From assembly GCA_963575745.1 (NCBI GenBank), contig CAUYUJ010019624.1, positions 61,001-125,000 of the forward strand: DNA of 64,000 nt. Reading direction: 5' to 3'. Origin of the DNA: Prorocentrum cordatum. Taxonomy: Eukaryota > Sar > Dinophyceae > Prorocentrales > Prorocentraceae. The position numbers and the translations under genes are program-made. The notes under the pieces are model-generated. The model made no database searches, was not told the origin of the DNA, and saw only the letters and a list, made by a program, of their open reading frames with translations. This document shows, piece by piece, positions 10,215 through 21,480 of this stretch. How positions within the stretch are numbered: position 1 is the first letter of the stretch; each line of letters begins with the position of its first letter.

Positions 10215-10920
10215 CGACCCGCCGGCCCAGAATCGGCGGGGCCGACTCTGGGCCGCCACGCCGCCGGCCCAGAATCCCGCCCGGCAGAGCCCTGGGGCCG
10301 CCGCGCGCGCGTTTCTGGGGCCAGCCAGGACGCTTCTGGGCCGCAGGCCCAGAATCGGCGGGACCAACTCTGGGCCGCCGCGCCACCAGTCAAGAATCCC
10401 TCGGGCGTTGGCAGAACTGGGTTTCGTGGGACCCGGTTCAGTGATCTGTACCGGGGACGCCCCCCCGTCCCATTCCACTAGCCGGAACTGCCGTCACCCG
10501 AAAAAACACTAGCTATGGCAAACCTGGTTTATAGTGATTCTGGCCCATTCAAAGGCTCCAAGGCCCTACCACTAACCGGGTCCCCTTACCTGGGGTCCTG
10601 GCCAAACCCGAATCCCGCCCAGCGCGCCCTGGGCCAATTCTCGCACCTCCGGGGCGGGGGCGGGCCTACCCGTTTCTGGGCCACCAACCCGCCAACCCGA
10701 AATCGGCGGGACCGATTCTGGGCCACCGCGTCGCCGGCCCAGAATCCCGCCTGGCGCGCCCTGGGCGGCCGCGCGCGCTTCCAGAGTCGGCTGGGGCGAT
10801 TTTGGGCCACCAACCTTCTGGCCCAGAATCGGCGGGCCGATTCTGGGCCGCCGCGCCGCCAGCCCTGAAATCCGCCCGGCGCGTCCGATTCTGAGCCACC
10901 GGCCCGCCAGCCCAAAATCG
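10215..10920. repeat. GGCCCAGAATCGGC palindrome family (HP3)
   Basis: The best copy, at 10820-10849, is a perfect 14-bp inverted repeat (GGCCCAGAATCGGC, GG, GCCGATTCTGGGCC). Related copies are near 10226, 10345 and 10690, and outside this block near 2393 and 9005. Between copies the sequence is a variable CCCGCCCGGCGCGCC phrase. No coding signal. Confidence 0.8.
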
Positions 10921-10944
10921 GCTAGGTTTTGTGACCGGCCCCTG

Positions 10945-11870
10945 GTGCGCTTGGGGCCGTTTTGGGACCGTCTTCGGGCCGTCTTTGGCTGCTGTTGGTG
11001 CTGTCTTCGGTGCTTCTTGGGCCGTGATCTTGGGGCCTCTGGGGCTCGTGTGGGAGCCTCTCAGCGCTTCGTTTCGGCCTCCTGGAAGCCTCCTGGGGCC
11101 CTCTTGGGCTGTCTCGGGTGCCTCTTGGGCCGTGTGGAAGCCGTGTGGAGGCCGTCCGGGGCCGTCTGGGGGTTTTCTGGGGCCGTCTTGGGCGTCTCTG
11201 GAGCAGTTTTGGGCACCGTCTGGGGGTCGTCTTGGGCCGTTCTGGGCCGCTCTTGAGACTGTCTTGGGTATCCCGTAGGCCGCCAGGGGCGCCTCAGGAG
11301 CCGTGCTGGGGCCGTTTTGAAGCGTTTTGGGGCCGTTTTGAAGCGTTCTGGGGGCGCTGGGGGCCCTCGGCCCTCTTGGGCCGTCTTGGTTGCCTCTCGG
11401 GTGGTTGTCTTGGAGCCGTCTGGGCTCGTCTTGGGCACCTCTTGGGCCGTCTTGGGCGCCTCTTGGGCCGTCCTGGGGTCGTTTTGGGCCGTCTTGGGGC
11501 CCTCATGGGGCATCTTGAAGCGACCTTGGGGGCCGCTATGGCCGTCGTGGACGCGTCGGAAACGAAAACCACGATAATGCGCAACATATGCGTTTTCCGA
11601 AAGGAAAGATTTTGGCCTCTTGGGGCTCTCCTGGGAGGTCCTCCAGGGCCGTCTTGGGAGCCTCCTGGCCTGCCTTGGGGGCTTCTGGGGCCGTCGAGGC
11701 GGCCTCTTGAGCGGCTCGGAGCCGTCTTTGGGCCGTCGAGGCGGCCTCTTCAGCGTCTCGGAGCCGTCTTGGAGCCGTCTGGGGGCTCTCTGGGGCTCGC
11801 AGGGGCTGCCGGGGCGCCGACTGCGCTTTCCCCGTGGCCCGCCTTTCCCGCACGCGCGGGTCCCTGCATT
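10945..11870. repeat. 10/11-base repeat field
   Basis: It opens with the phrase TTGGCTGCTGTTGGTGCTGT that also starts fields at 1180 and 2665. Link motif at 11580. It ends at a PPR stub. Confidence 0.85.
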
Positions 11871-11876
11871 GTAGTA

Positions 11877-11983
11877 GAGATGACGTCGGGCTCCAGCTTC
11901 GCCTCCCGCATCTCGCTCAGCAGCGCCAGCGCCCGCTGCCACTGCTCGCCCTTCTCGCACGCGCTGATCCCGGCGCCGTAGCT
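11877..11983 (-). pseudogene. Single PPR motif
   Basis: One motif, YGAGISACEKGEQWQRAL... ending LEPDVIS. It continues into a second whose first residues (TTMQG in one frame, YYNAGTRACGKG in another) show frameshift-like decay. HP1 follows at 11984 on the plus strand. Confidence 0.7.
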
Positions 11984-12013
11984 GACTAGGGCTGACCCGT
12001 GGACTCCGTCCAC
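11984..12013. repeat. HP1 site 7
   Basis: GTGGAC TCC GTCCAC. Type ii module follows. Confidence 0.9.
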
Positions 12014-12790
12014 GACATCTTTCTGGAATGGTTCTCGGAGGAACGGCGCAGATTGCACCGAAAATCTACAAACACGGCGGCGGCTCGGGCAGCGGCAGCG
12101 AGACCGCGCCTTCGTGTCCGAGCTCTTGCAGCGCTCCAGCAGCTTGGCCCCAACGCGCTGCTCGTTCACCCCCCTCCTATTGAGGGCAGTTTCGAAGTCT
12201 CTCGGGAATGTGCGTCGAAGTCGAAGCCCATCTGAGGCGTCTCAGGAGCGCCCGGGGAAGGGCTCGGGAGGCCATCGGGGAAAGCCACCGAAAGCGCCGG
12301 GAAGGCTCGCAAGGATCTACAGGGAGGGCCCAAGAGAGCGTCAAGAAAATTTGAAATCCAATGGACTCTTAAGAGGAACCGCTGTTGGGTCGGCCATCAC
12401 CTCCGGGCACGCCTTGATGGCGCGATCCAGTCGCATCGCCGCCAACGGGAGGGTTTGTTCGCCATGTCCCATTATGTTAGCCCAGAGGGTCTGTGGAGGC
12501 CTTCGGGCGAAGACAGGGCAAGGAATGGGGAAGACTTGGCACAACATATCGGGCAAAGGGGGGCGGTAGCTGGCCTGTCAGACCCGGCGTTCGTCTTCTG
12601 CCCAAGCGGCGCGGGGCCCACGGGCCCCAGGGTTGGCGGCCCGCTGGGTTTCCTCTTGTTCGCCCACAGGGTTGGGGGAGGCCTCCAGGCGAACAGAATG
12701 GGGCAGGACAATGAATGTGGGAGACTTGTCGCAAGCTCCCAGCCCCCCCAAGTGTTCGCCCGAAGGGTGTGGGGCCGCGTTTGATCCCTC
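12014..12790. repeat. Type ii module
   Basis: Colinear with 20557-21480, but it lacks about 140 bases around the first foldback: the arm at 12470 is changed to TTATGTTAGCCC and the other arm is cut. The foldback has therefore decayed here. Confidence 0.8.
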
Positions 12791-14210
12791 AAAGGGCCGT
12801 CTTGGAGCCGTCTAGGCCCGTCTTGAGGGCGCCGTTTGCCGTGATGGGGCCGTCTTGGTTCGTCGTGGGCCCCTCATGGGCCCTCATGGGCGCGTCCGTA
12901 GGCCGTCCTGGGCCCATCGGGGTCCTTGTTGGCACTATCGTGGGGCTGTCTTGGAGCCGTCTGGGGCCGTGAGGGGGCCGCCTTGGAGTCGTCTTGGGCC
13001 CCTCCTGTGCGCCTCCTTGGGCCGTCCTGGGCCCAGCAGGGGCCGTCTTGGCACCCTCTTGGGGCTGTCTTGGGGCCGTCTTGAGCCGTCGCAGCGCGCC
13101 TTGGGTTGTGCTGGGTCCGTGGCGGCCTCTGTTGGGGCCTCGTTGGGGCTCCTTGGGAGCCTCCTGGGGCCTCTTCGGGGGATTCTTGGCGGCCCCTTGG
13201 GGCCTCTTGGGGGCCTGGTTGGGCCTCCTGGCGCCCTCTTGGGGCGGAAGGCTCGGATTTTCGGTCCGTGGTCCTCCTCTTGGTCCCCTCTTGGGCCTGT
13301 CTTCGGGCCCTCGTGGGCCGTCTTGAGCGTCTCTTGGGTCGTCTTGGGGCCCTGTTGGGCTGTCTTGGGGCGCTCTTGGAGGCCTCTTGGGCCGTTCTGG
13401 GGCGCTCTTGGAGGCCTCTTGGGCCGTCTTCGAGCGTCGGAAAGCGGAAAAGGCGAGAAGGCCAAAATCCTCCCCAAACCGTCGTGAAGTGGATGATTTT
13501 GGCGCTCGGGGCTCTCGGGGAATACGCTTGCAGGCCTGGGCTCCTTGAGCTGTCTTGGGGGCCTCTTGGGGCCTCTGGAGCCTCTCTGGAGCCGCCTGGG
13601 GCGTCTTAAAGCCCCGTGGGACCTCTTGGGGACCTCTTTTGGGTTCCTGGGGGCCTCTTGGGCCTCTCTGGGCCCGTCTATCGCGCTCCTTGGGCTGTCT
13701 TGGGGCCCCCTAGGGCCTTCTTGGGCGGTCCTCGGGCCGTCTTGGAGCCGTCTTGGGCCGCTCTTCGGGCCATCCTGGGGTCCCGTTTGCCTGTCTTGGG
13801 CGCCTCTGGGGCCGTCCTGGGGCCGCCTTGGACCGTCTTGGGGCCCTCTTAGGCCGTCTCGGGGTCCTCTTGGGGACCTCTTCGACCGTCTTGGAGCGGT
13901 CTTGGATGCCTCTGGGGGGGTTTCGGAGCCTCGGGAAGCCGAAAAAGCGAGGAAGCAAAAAACCTCGGACAAAACCAATACAAATCAACGATTTTGGCCT
14001 CTCGGGGCTCTCTTGGGAGGCCTCTTGGGAGGCCTATTGGGCCGTCTTGGGGAGCTCTTGGGCCGTCTTGCGCCAATCTTGGGCGTCTTGGCCGGATCAT
14101 TGCGCGTCTCGGGGCCCTCTTGGGCCGCCTTCGGGGCATCTTGAGCGGCTCGGAGCCGCCTTTGGGCCGTCGGGGCCCGTTTCTAGTCATTTGGGTGGAT
14201 TTCCTTCCGG
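12780..14210. repeat. 10/11-base repeat field
   Basis: The first 700 bases parallel 21480-22490. They diverge after GGCGAGAAGGCCAAAATCC at about 13455. The later part has its own phrases and an AAACCAATACAAATC island at 13974. Confidence 0.85.
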
Positions 14211-14238
14211 CACGCGGTTCCTCCGGCCATATAGTATA

Positions 14239-14268
14239 GACTAGTGTGAACCCGTGGAAAATGCACGG
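14239..14268. repeat. HP1 site 8 (different stem)
   Basis: GACTAGTGTGAACC, then CCGTG, a seven-base loop, CACGG. The stem bases differ from the GTGGAC type but still pair. Confidence 0.75.
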
Positions 14269-14329
14269 CCCGCAGGTCCAGGCGTTGGTCCCGAACTCGC
14301 ACGTGTTGCCGAAGCCTGCCCTCCGAGGC

Positions 14330-15830
14330 AATGTCGGGAGCCTCTTGGGGCGTCTTGGGGCCATCTTGGGGGTCTCGGGCCGTCTCGGAGCTCGCTTTGG
14401 GCTCTGTTGGGCGGCACCTGGGGCCCAGTTGTCGCTGTCTTCTGCGTGACTTGAAACTCTCTTGGGCTGTCTTGGGGCCTTCTTCGGCGGTCTTTGGCCC
14501 TTCTTGGGCCATATGAAGGCCATCCTCGGTTTCTGTTGGGCGGTCTAGGGGTGATCTGAGAAGGTCCTGGGGCCGTGAAGGGCCGTTCATGTCCCGAAAT
14601 GGCGGGAAGAGCAAGAATCCTCCAGAACCATCGGAAAACGGTAATTGGTGGTGCCTTTTGGCGCGGTCCACGGGGCCCTCGAGGCGCGTCTCTGGGGCAT
14701 TTCGAGGCCGTCGTGGGGCTCTGGCCGGATCGGCTTCGGCTCTGTTGAGCGTCTTTGGGGCCGTCTTGGAGCGATGTGGGGGTCCGGGAGCCGTCGGGGA
14801 GCGCTCCAGAAGCGTCCTGGGGCCGTCGGGGAGCGGCTCAGAGCTCTGGCAGGTCGAAGCCAGCAGAACCGAGAGAGCAGCGGTAAGGCCCCCGATGCAG
14901 CCAAGGGTGCGGGTGCTGGTGTACGTAGGGCCCCCGAACCGGCTGTAGTGGCCTGCGGGCAATCTCGCCGCGTGTCTGGGTAATGCGTAAGAGATCTCGT
15001 GGATGTTGGTTGGGATCTTGTGGTTGGCCTCTCGGGAGCCTCTGGGAGACAGCTTGGGGGCTTCTTGGTAGCAGTTTGGGGGCGTCTTGGTGCCTCTTGG
15101 GCCCTCTTTTGGGGCCTCTTGGCGGCCTTTTGGGGCGCTTGGCGGCCTCTGGGGGGCCTCTTGGAGCCTCGTTGGGGCGTCCTGGGGCCTCCTGGGGATG
15201 TCTTGGGAGCGTCCCGGCGTTTCTTTGGGGCGTCTTGGGGCTTCCTGGGGGCCTCTTGGGGTGGAGGCCCCGATTTTTCGGTTCCGGGTCCCTGTCTTGG
15301 GCCTCTCTTGGGGCCTTCTTGGGGCCCTCTTGGGCCGTCTTGGGCGACTCTTGGGCCGTCTTGGGGCCCTCTTGGGCCGTCTTGGGGCCGTCTTGAAGCC
15401 TCTTGGGCCGTCTTGGAACGGTCTTGGGGGCCTCTTGGGCGGTCTTGGAGCGTCGGACAGCCGAAAAAGCGAGAAGGCCAAAATTAAAAAAAAAACAAAA
15501 AAACATAGAAAATCAACGATTCTGGCTTCTGCGGCCCCTCTTGGAGGTGCACTTCGAGCGCTCTGGAGGCCTCGTGGAGGCGTCTCGGGCCGTCTTGAAG
15601 AGGTCTTGAAGCCATCTTAAGCGTCTCGGATGCACTCCTGGACCGTCTTGGGCCGTCTTCGGGGCCTCCTAAGGCCGTCTTGGAGCGATCTGGGAATCCT
15701 GGATCAGTCCGCGAGCGGTCCAGGGGCCTGTTGGGCCCGTCGGGCAGCGGCCCGGAGGCTCTCCGGGCGGCCCGCGAGCTCTCTGGGCGGCCCGGGGCGC
15801 TGCCACTGCTTGTCCTTTTCGCGGGCGCTT
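14330..15830. repeat. 10/11-base repeat field (cleanest phasing)
   Basis: At 15340-15440 the CTTGG cores are spaced 10, 11, 10, 11, 10 and 10 bases. A unique stretch (14870-15040) with AGCCAAGGGTGCGGGTGCTG shows nothing recognisable. An A-rich island (AATTAAAAAAAAAACAAAA) lies at 15482. Confidence 0.85.
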
Positions 15831-15849
15831 CGCCCGGAATTGTAGTACA

Positions 15850-15881
15850 GACTAGGGCTGACCCGCGGCCTCCGGCCGCGG
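15850..15881. repeat. HP1 site 9 (GC stem)
   Basis: A perfect 8-bp stem, CCGCGGCC, loop TCC, GGCCGCGG. Type iii module follows. Confidence 0.9.
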
Positions 15882-16440
15882 AATTTGCCCACCCTGGCGT
15901 GGACGTGGAAGTGGAGCGTCTCTGGAGCCTCGCGGGGTAAGGGGAGGTTGGAGGGGACGGCGTGGATGGAGGAGGTGGCCGCTGGAGGGGGAGGTGGGCG
16001 AGGGATGCAGGCAAGCAGGCCTGAAGGCAGGAACGCGGTGGTGGAGGCCGTGTCAGTGGAAGCACACCCATGTAGGCATGACATGGTGTGGATAGAAGCT
16101 GTTACTGACGCCGCAGTCTGTGTTCATCATAACTTCTGCGGGGAAGGTAGCCGCGAGAAGTTTATCTGCTCTTCGCCGGGACCCACTGATGATTTTATCT
16201 GACAGTGTGGTGACAATGGGGCCAGTGGGCGCGGCCTAGGAGGCCCGCAAGAGGGCAGCGAGACGGAACTCCCTAAGCAGGGCCCCAGTGCGAGGACACG
16301 AATCGACTTTTCGAGCGCGCCTCCCCAAGACGTCCCCACATAGCGCAGAGATGGCTCTCAGAGGGTCCAAGAAGTCTCCCTAACGATGTTGGAAGTTCGA
16401 CGCTCCCAAGAGAGAAGCATCCAAGGCCTCTCGGGGGCCG
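15882..16440. repeat. Type iii module
   Basis: It begins AATTTGCCCACC, then GGACGTGGAAGTGGAGCGTC, GGATGGAGGAGGTGGCCGCT and CATCATAACTTCTGCGGGG, and ends near the boundary phrase CGACGCTCCCAAGAGAGAAG. Copies at 29441-30070 and 60897-61475 have the same order. All three follow a GCGGCC-stem HP1. No conserved long frame is shared. Confidence 0.85.
16402..16440. repeat. Boundary phrase (representative)
   Basis: CGACGCTCCCCAAGAGAGAA, GCATCCAAGGCCTCTTGG and variants mark where unique or modular sequence turns into a 10/11 field. Copies begin near 22700, 28350, 30030, 47497, 50384, 61440 and 62945. Confidence 0.7.
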
Positions 16441-18760
16441 CTTGGGGGCCTCTTGCCTCTTTTCGTTCTCCTTGGGGTGGGTCTCTCGGAGCCCTTGAGT
16501 GCATCGTGGGCCGTCGTGGGGCGATGTGGGGCCGTCTTGGGCGCCTCTCGGACCATCTTGGGACAGTCTTGGGGCCATCTTGGGCCAATAATGGGCGCTT
16601 TGGGGGCTGTCTTTGGTGTTTCTTGAGCCGTCTCGGGCGCCTCTGGAGCCGTCCCCGACCGCCCAGAGACCGTCTTGGAGACTGTCCAAACGGAAAGGCT
16701 TGGAGACGGGGTGGCGGGGGCCGCCAAAGCCGTCTTGGAGACGGGGCGGTGGAGCCGTCTTGGGCTATTATTAGCTGCTCTTGGGGCTGTCTTGGGTGCG
16801 TCTTGGGCCGTCTCGGGCGCCTCTGGAGCCGTCCCGGGGCAGTGCGTGGCCCTTTGGGCGCCCTCATGTGGGCGTCTGGGCGCGTCTTGGGGCGAGCTGG
16901 GGGGCCTGTATAGCCTTCTGGACGCTGCGAGGACGAAAAAACGATCTCTCTCTCTCTCTCTCTAGTATTTATATATTGAAAATGTACGTTTCCCGTCGGG
17001 ACTGACGGTTTGGGCCTCTTGGGGCTCTCCTGGAGGCCCTCCTGGGCCGTCTTGGGAGCCTCCTGGCCGCCTTGGGGGCCTCTGGGGCTGTCGTGGGGCT
17101 CCCAAGGGTGCTCTGAGGCCGTCTTGGCGCCCCCTGGAGCCTCTCGGAGCCGTCCCGTTGGCCATTCTTGGCTGCTCTTGGGGCTGTCTTGGGTGCGTCC
17201 TGGGCCGTCTCGGGCGCCTCTGGAGCCGTCCCGGGGCCGTGTGGGGCCCTTTGGGTGCCTCTGGGCGCGTCCTGGGGCGAGGTGGAGGGCCTCCATAGCC
17301 GTCTTGGACGCTGCGAGGACGAAAAAACGGAACATAGCGAAAATGTGCTTTGGGCCTCTTGGGGCTCTCGTGGAGGCCCTCCTGGGCCGTCGTGGGAGCC
17401 TCCTGGCCTGCCTTGGGGGCCTCTGGGGCTGTCGTGGGGCTCCCAAGGGTGCTCTGAGGCCGTCTTGGCGCCCGCTGGAGCCTCTCAGAGCCCGTTGGCC
17501 ATTCTTGGCTGCTCTTGGGGCTGTCTTGGGTGCGTCCTGGGCCGTCTCGGGCGCCTCTGGAGCCGTCCCGAGGCCGTGTGGGGCGCTTTGGGGGCCTCTG
17601 GGCGCGCCTTGGGGCGAGGTGGAGGGCCTCTATAGCCGTCTTGGACGCTGCGAGGACGAAAAACCGGAACATAGCGAAAATGTGCGTTTCCCGTAGGGAA
17701 TGGGACGAATTGGGCCTCTTGGGACTCTCCTGGAGGCTCTCCTGGGCCGTCGTGGGAGCCTCCTGGCCTGCCTTGGGGGCCTCTGGGGCTGCCTTGGGGC
17801 TCCCAAGGGTGCTCTGAGGCCGTCTTGGCCCCCCCTTGAGCCTCTCGGAGCCGCCCCGTTGACCGTTATTGGCTGCTCTTGGGGCTGTCTTGGGTGCGTC
17901 CTGGGCCGTCGGTGCCGTGGGGGGCCCTTTGGGGGCCTCTGGGCGCGTCTTGGGGCGAGGTGGGGGGCCTGTATAGCCGTTTGGGGCCCTCCTGGGGTGC
18001 TCTGGGGGCGTCTTGGGGCGATCGGGAAGGCCTGTATAGCCGTCTTGGACGCGGTGAGAACGAAAAGAGCGAGCATATCAAAAATGCACGTTTTCCGAAG
18101 CGAATGGGGCTGGGGGTCCTGGCTTGGAGTCCTCTGGGGCCAGCTTGGGCGCCTCTTGGGCCATCTTGGGGCTCCCTGGGCCGTCTGGGGACGCGCTTGG
18201 AGGCCTGGTGGGCCGTCCTGGGGCGGTCTTGTGGGTCTCTTCGGCCGTCTTGAAGCGTCGGCTAGCCGAAAAGGCGAGAAGGCAAAACTCCTTCAAAAAC
18301 CATTGCACAGTTAAGGATTTGGGCCTCTGGGGGCATGCTTCGGAGTACTGTTGGAGGCTCTTGGAGGCCTCTTGGGGGGGTCTTGGGGCCTTGTGCGGGC
18401 GGATGGGGGCCCAGGGCTCGGAGTGTCAGGGTTTTTCTGTGTCCTTTGGCCCCCTCTTGGGCCTGGCTTGGGGTCCTCTGAGGCCGGCTTGGGCGCCTCT
18501 TGGGCCATCTTGGGGCTCCCTGGGCCGTCTGGGGACGCGCTTGGAGGCCTGGTGGGCCGTCCTGGGGCGGTCTCGTGGGTCTCCTCGGCCGCCTTGGAGC
18601 GTCGGCTAGCCGAGAAGGCGAGAAGGCAAAACTCTTTCAAAAACCATGGAACAATTAAGGATTTTGATCTCTGGGGGCATGCTTCGGAGGACTGTTGGAG
18701 GCTCTCGGATGCCTCTTGGGCCTCTAGGGGGCCTCGTGGACGCTCCTTGGAGCCTCTCAT
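16430..18760. repeat. 10/11-base repeat field with tandem 340-base blocks
   Basis: Blocks ending in a link motif repeat at 16980, 17340, 17680 and 18080. The stretches 17010-17340, 17345-17690 and 17700-18070 are clear copies of one another. A CT dinucleotide run sits at 16946. Two further blocks, 18120-18310 and 18480-18660, are also copies. Confidence 0.85.
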
Positions 18761-18908
18761 GGCCACTTCGGCGTGTCTTTGGGGGGGAGGGCTCGATTTG
18801 TGACGCTCGGGGGCCAGGATCTGCGTGAGGGGTGTAGAAAAAATTGCTCTCCAGGGGGGGGGCAGTGCTTGCCCATTTCGCACGCGCTTCCGTCTGCCAT
18901 AGAGAAGA

Positions 18909-18938
18909 GACTGGGGCGAACCCGTGGACTTCGTCCAC
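18909..18938. repeat. HP1 site 10
   Basis: GACTGGGGCGAACCC, then GTGGAC TTC GTCCAC. A unique sequence follows (GATCAGCAAGTTTCCCTGGC). Confidence 0.8.
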
Positions 18939-18985
18939 GATCAGCAAGTTTCCCTGGCGCGCCTCCACATTGGGCCCCCGCCCAA

Positions 18986-19220
18986 GAAAAAGTCACACCG
19001 AAGCCTTCGGTGACTCTTTCGGGCCGGCTTTCCGAAGTTGGAAGGCGGGCGCTTCCTCCTCTTCGTCCGCCTTCCGCTCCACTCCGCCTGGAGCTTCACA
19101 GACGGCTCTGATGGGTCTGCGGTGTGCCTCTCCCCGCTTGTCTGCTCCCCCTGGCTTGAACAATGTTGAAAATACCTGGGGCCTGAAAAAAGTCACCCGG
19201 AGGGCTCTGGTGACTTTTTT
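18986..19220. repeat. Tandem pair of GTCAC hairpins with A/T runs
   Basis: The second copy (19186-19220) is a perfect 12-bp stem, AAAAAAGTCACC / GGTGACTTTTTT, around an 11-base loop. The first (18986-19020) has the same plan with bulges (AAAAAGTCACACCGAAG / CTTCGGTGACTCTTT). The 60 bases after each hairpin are also related (GAAG...GGCGGGCGCT). The shape resembles a bacterial intrinsic terminator, but that reading does not apply to nuclear DNA. Confidence 0.8.
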
Positions 19221-19249
19221 CTGGTTGCCTTTTCGAAGCCTGATGGCGG

Positions 19250-20290
19250 GCGCTGCCCTCTCCTTGAGAACTGTTTGGGGACCTCTCGGGGAAACTTTTC
19301 GGCTTCCTGGGGGCCTCTTGGGACCCTCTTGGGCCGTCTTGCGCCCTCCTGGGGTCCTCTTGGGGCTCTCTTGGGGCCGTCTTGGGCGCCTGTGGGGCCG
19401 TCTTGGGACCATCTGGAGGCCCTCTTGGGCCATCTTTGGCCGCTCTTAGGGCTGTCTGGGCGCCACGGGAGCCGTCCTGGGGCAGTCTGGGGCCATCTTT
19501 TGAGAGCCCTTCGCTTTCGAGAGCCCCTGTGTGAAGGGCTGGTCACGTCACCGCTCGCTCTTGGGAGCTGTGCCTGGGAGAGCTCTCTACGCTGCGGCTC
19601 GCTCTTGGGGGCCTTGGTGAGAAGAACTTTGTACTTCACCGATCGCTCTTTTAGTGGGCGTCTCTGGGCCTTGGTGGTCCTTGTGGGTTTTTTTTCGGGC
19701 CATTCTGAAGCTTTTTGGGGCTGCTCTGGGAGCGTTTTGGGACGTTTTGGGGCCATTTTGGGCCGTCACGGGGCGTCCGGGAGGCCTTGGACCGTCTCGG
19801 AGCTCTCTTGAGGCTGCCTGAGGCCGTCTTGGGAGCCTCTCGGGGCCTCCTCGGAGCTCTCTTGGGGCCGTCTTGGGGCTTCGTCTTGGGGCTCTTGTGG
19901 GCCGTCTTGGAGCCCTCTTAGGGGCCGCTGGCGTCTTCTTGGGGCGATTTGGGAGGCCTCTTGGCGTGTCCGGGGCCGCTGAGGAGCACACAAGGCGGGC
20001 ATGCTGAAAATATACGTTTCCCCAAAGGAATTTGACGATTTGTGCCTCTTTGGCGTGCGCTCGGGGCTTGGGGCGTCTTTGCGGCCTCCTGGATCGTCGT
20101 GGAGCCCCCCCCCGGAAGGCTTCGGGCCCTCGTGGGCCGTCTCGGGACCCACTGAGGCCGTCTTGGAGCGCTCTTGGACGGTCTGGGAACCCCTCTGGAG
20201 CGCCTCTGGGACTGGCCTGAGCGATTCGGCCCCGTGGTGGCGCCATAAAGGGGCGATTTTTTGCACACGAGGCCCTGAGAGATTCTCGCA
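19250..20290. repeat. 10/11-base repeat field
   Basis: It starts GAACTGTTTGGGGACCTCTC, as at 7810 and 53850. A stretch with little repeat (19500-19680) contains GAGAGCCCTTCGCTTTCGAG. Link motif at 20003. Confidence 0.8.
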
Positions 20291-20313
20291 CGCGCTTCCA
20301 CTGGCCATGTAGG

Positions 20314-20525
20314 AGAGATAACGTTGCGCTCCAGCATAGCCTCCCGCATCTCGCTCAGCAGCGCCAGCGCCCGCTGCCACTGCTCGCCCTTCTCGCACGC
20401 GCTGATCCCGGCGCTGTAGCTGATAACGTTGCGCTCCAGCATCGCCTCCCGAATCTCGCTCAGCAGCGCCAGCGCCCGCTGCCACTGCTCGCCCTTCTCG
20501 CACGCGCTGATCCCAGCATTGTAGC
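20314..20525 (-). pseudogene. PPR repeat pair
   Basis: Two minus-strand motifs, YNAGISACEKGEQWQRAL... and YSAGISACEKGEQWQRAL..., both with REAMLERNVIS-type endings, then a broken third (TWPVEARARI). Immediately upstream in the minus sense is HP1 and the type ii frame (SVQSAPFLREPFQKDVVDGV), which stays open into the PPR. The two could once have been one exon. Confidence 0.7.
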
Positions 20526-20526
20526 T

Positions 20527-20556
20527 GACTAGGGCTGACCCGTGGACTCCGTCCAC
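20527..20556. repeat. HP1 site 11
   Basis: GTGGAC TCC GTCCAC. Near-identity with the 48.4-51.3 kb block starts here. Confidence 0.9.
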
Positions 20557-21480
20557 GACATCTTTCTGGAATGGTTCTCGGAGGAACGGCGCAGATTGCA
20601 CCGAAAATCTACAAACACGGCGGCGGCTCGGGCGGCGGCAGCGAGACCGCGCCTTCGTGTCCGAGCTCTTGCAGCGCTGCAGCAGCTTGGCCCAGCGCAC
20701 TGCTCGTTCACCCCCCTCCTATTGAGGACAGTTTCGAAGTCTCTCGGGGATGTGCGTCGAAGTCGAAGCCCATCTGAGGCGTCTCAGGAGCGCTCGGGGA
20801 AGGGCTCGGGAGGCCATCGGGGAAAGCCACCGAAAGCGCCGGGGAGGCTCGCAAGGATCTACAGGGAGGGCCCAAGAGAGCTTCAAGAAAATTTGAAATC
20901 CAGTGAACTCTTAAGAGAAACCGCTGTTGGGTCGGCCATCACCTCCGGGCGCGCCTTGATGGTGCGATCCAGTCGCATCACCGCCAACGGGAGGGTTTGT
21001 TCGCCATGTCCCATTCTGTTCGCCCAGAGGGTCTGTGGAGGCCTTCGGGCGAACAGAACGGGACAGGGCAAGGAATGGGGAAGACATGTCCGAATCTCCT
21101 GGGCCCCCAGATGCTCGTCCGAAGAATGCGGAGAGGTCCCAGGGTCATATCAATTGGCTGCTGTCCCAGGGGTCCGGTCTGCTTGGCCCGAAGAGTTTGC
21201 CAAGGCCCCTGGGGGAACAGAATGGCACAGCATATCGGGCAAAGGGGGGCGGTAGCTGGCCTGTCAGACCCGGCGTTCGTCTTCTGCCCAAGCGGCGCGG
21301 GGCCCACGGGCCCCAGGGTTGGCGTCCCGCTGGGATTCCTCTTGTTCGCCCACAGGGTTGGAGGAGGCCTCCAGGCGAACAGAATGGGGCAGGACAATGA
21401 ATGTGGGAGACTTGTCGCAAGCTCCCAGCCCCCCCAAGTGTGCGCCCGAAGGGTGTGGGGCCGCGTTGGCTCCCTCAAAG
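20557..21480. repeat. Type ii module (copy A)
   Basis: About 99% identical by eye to 48413-49340. It contains the foldback 21007-21065 and a second pairing segment near 21346-21385 (TTCGCCCACAGG ... CCAGGCGAACAG). Confidence 0.9.

Noticed and set aside
18986-19220. Bacterial-type intrinsic terminators.
   Set aside because: The shape fits, but the window is eukaryotic nuclear DNA with no bacterial operon nearby.
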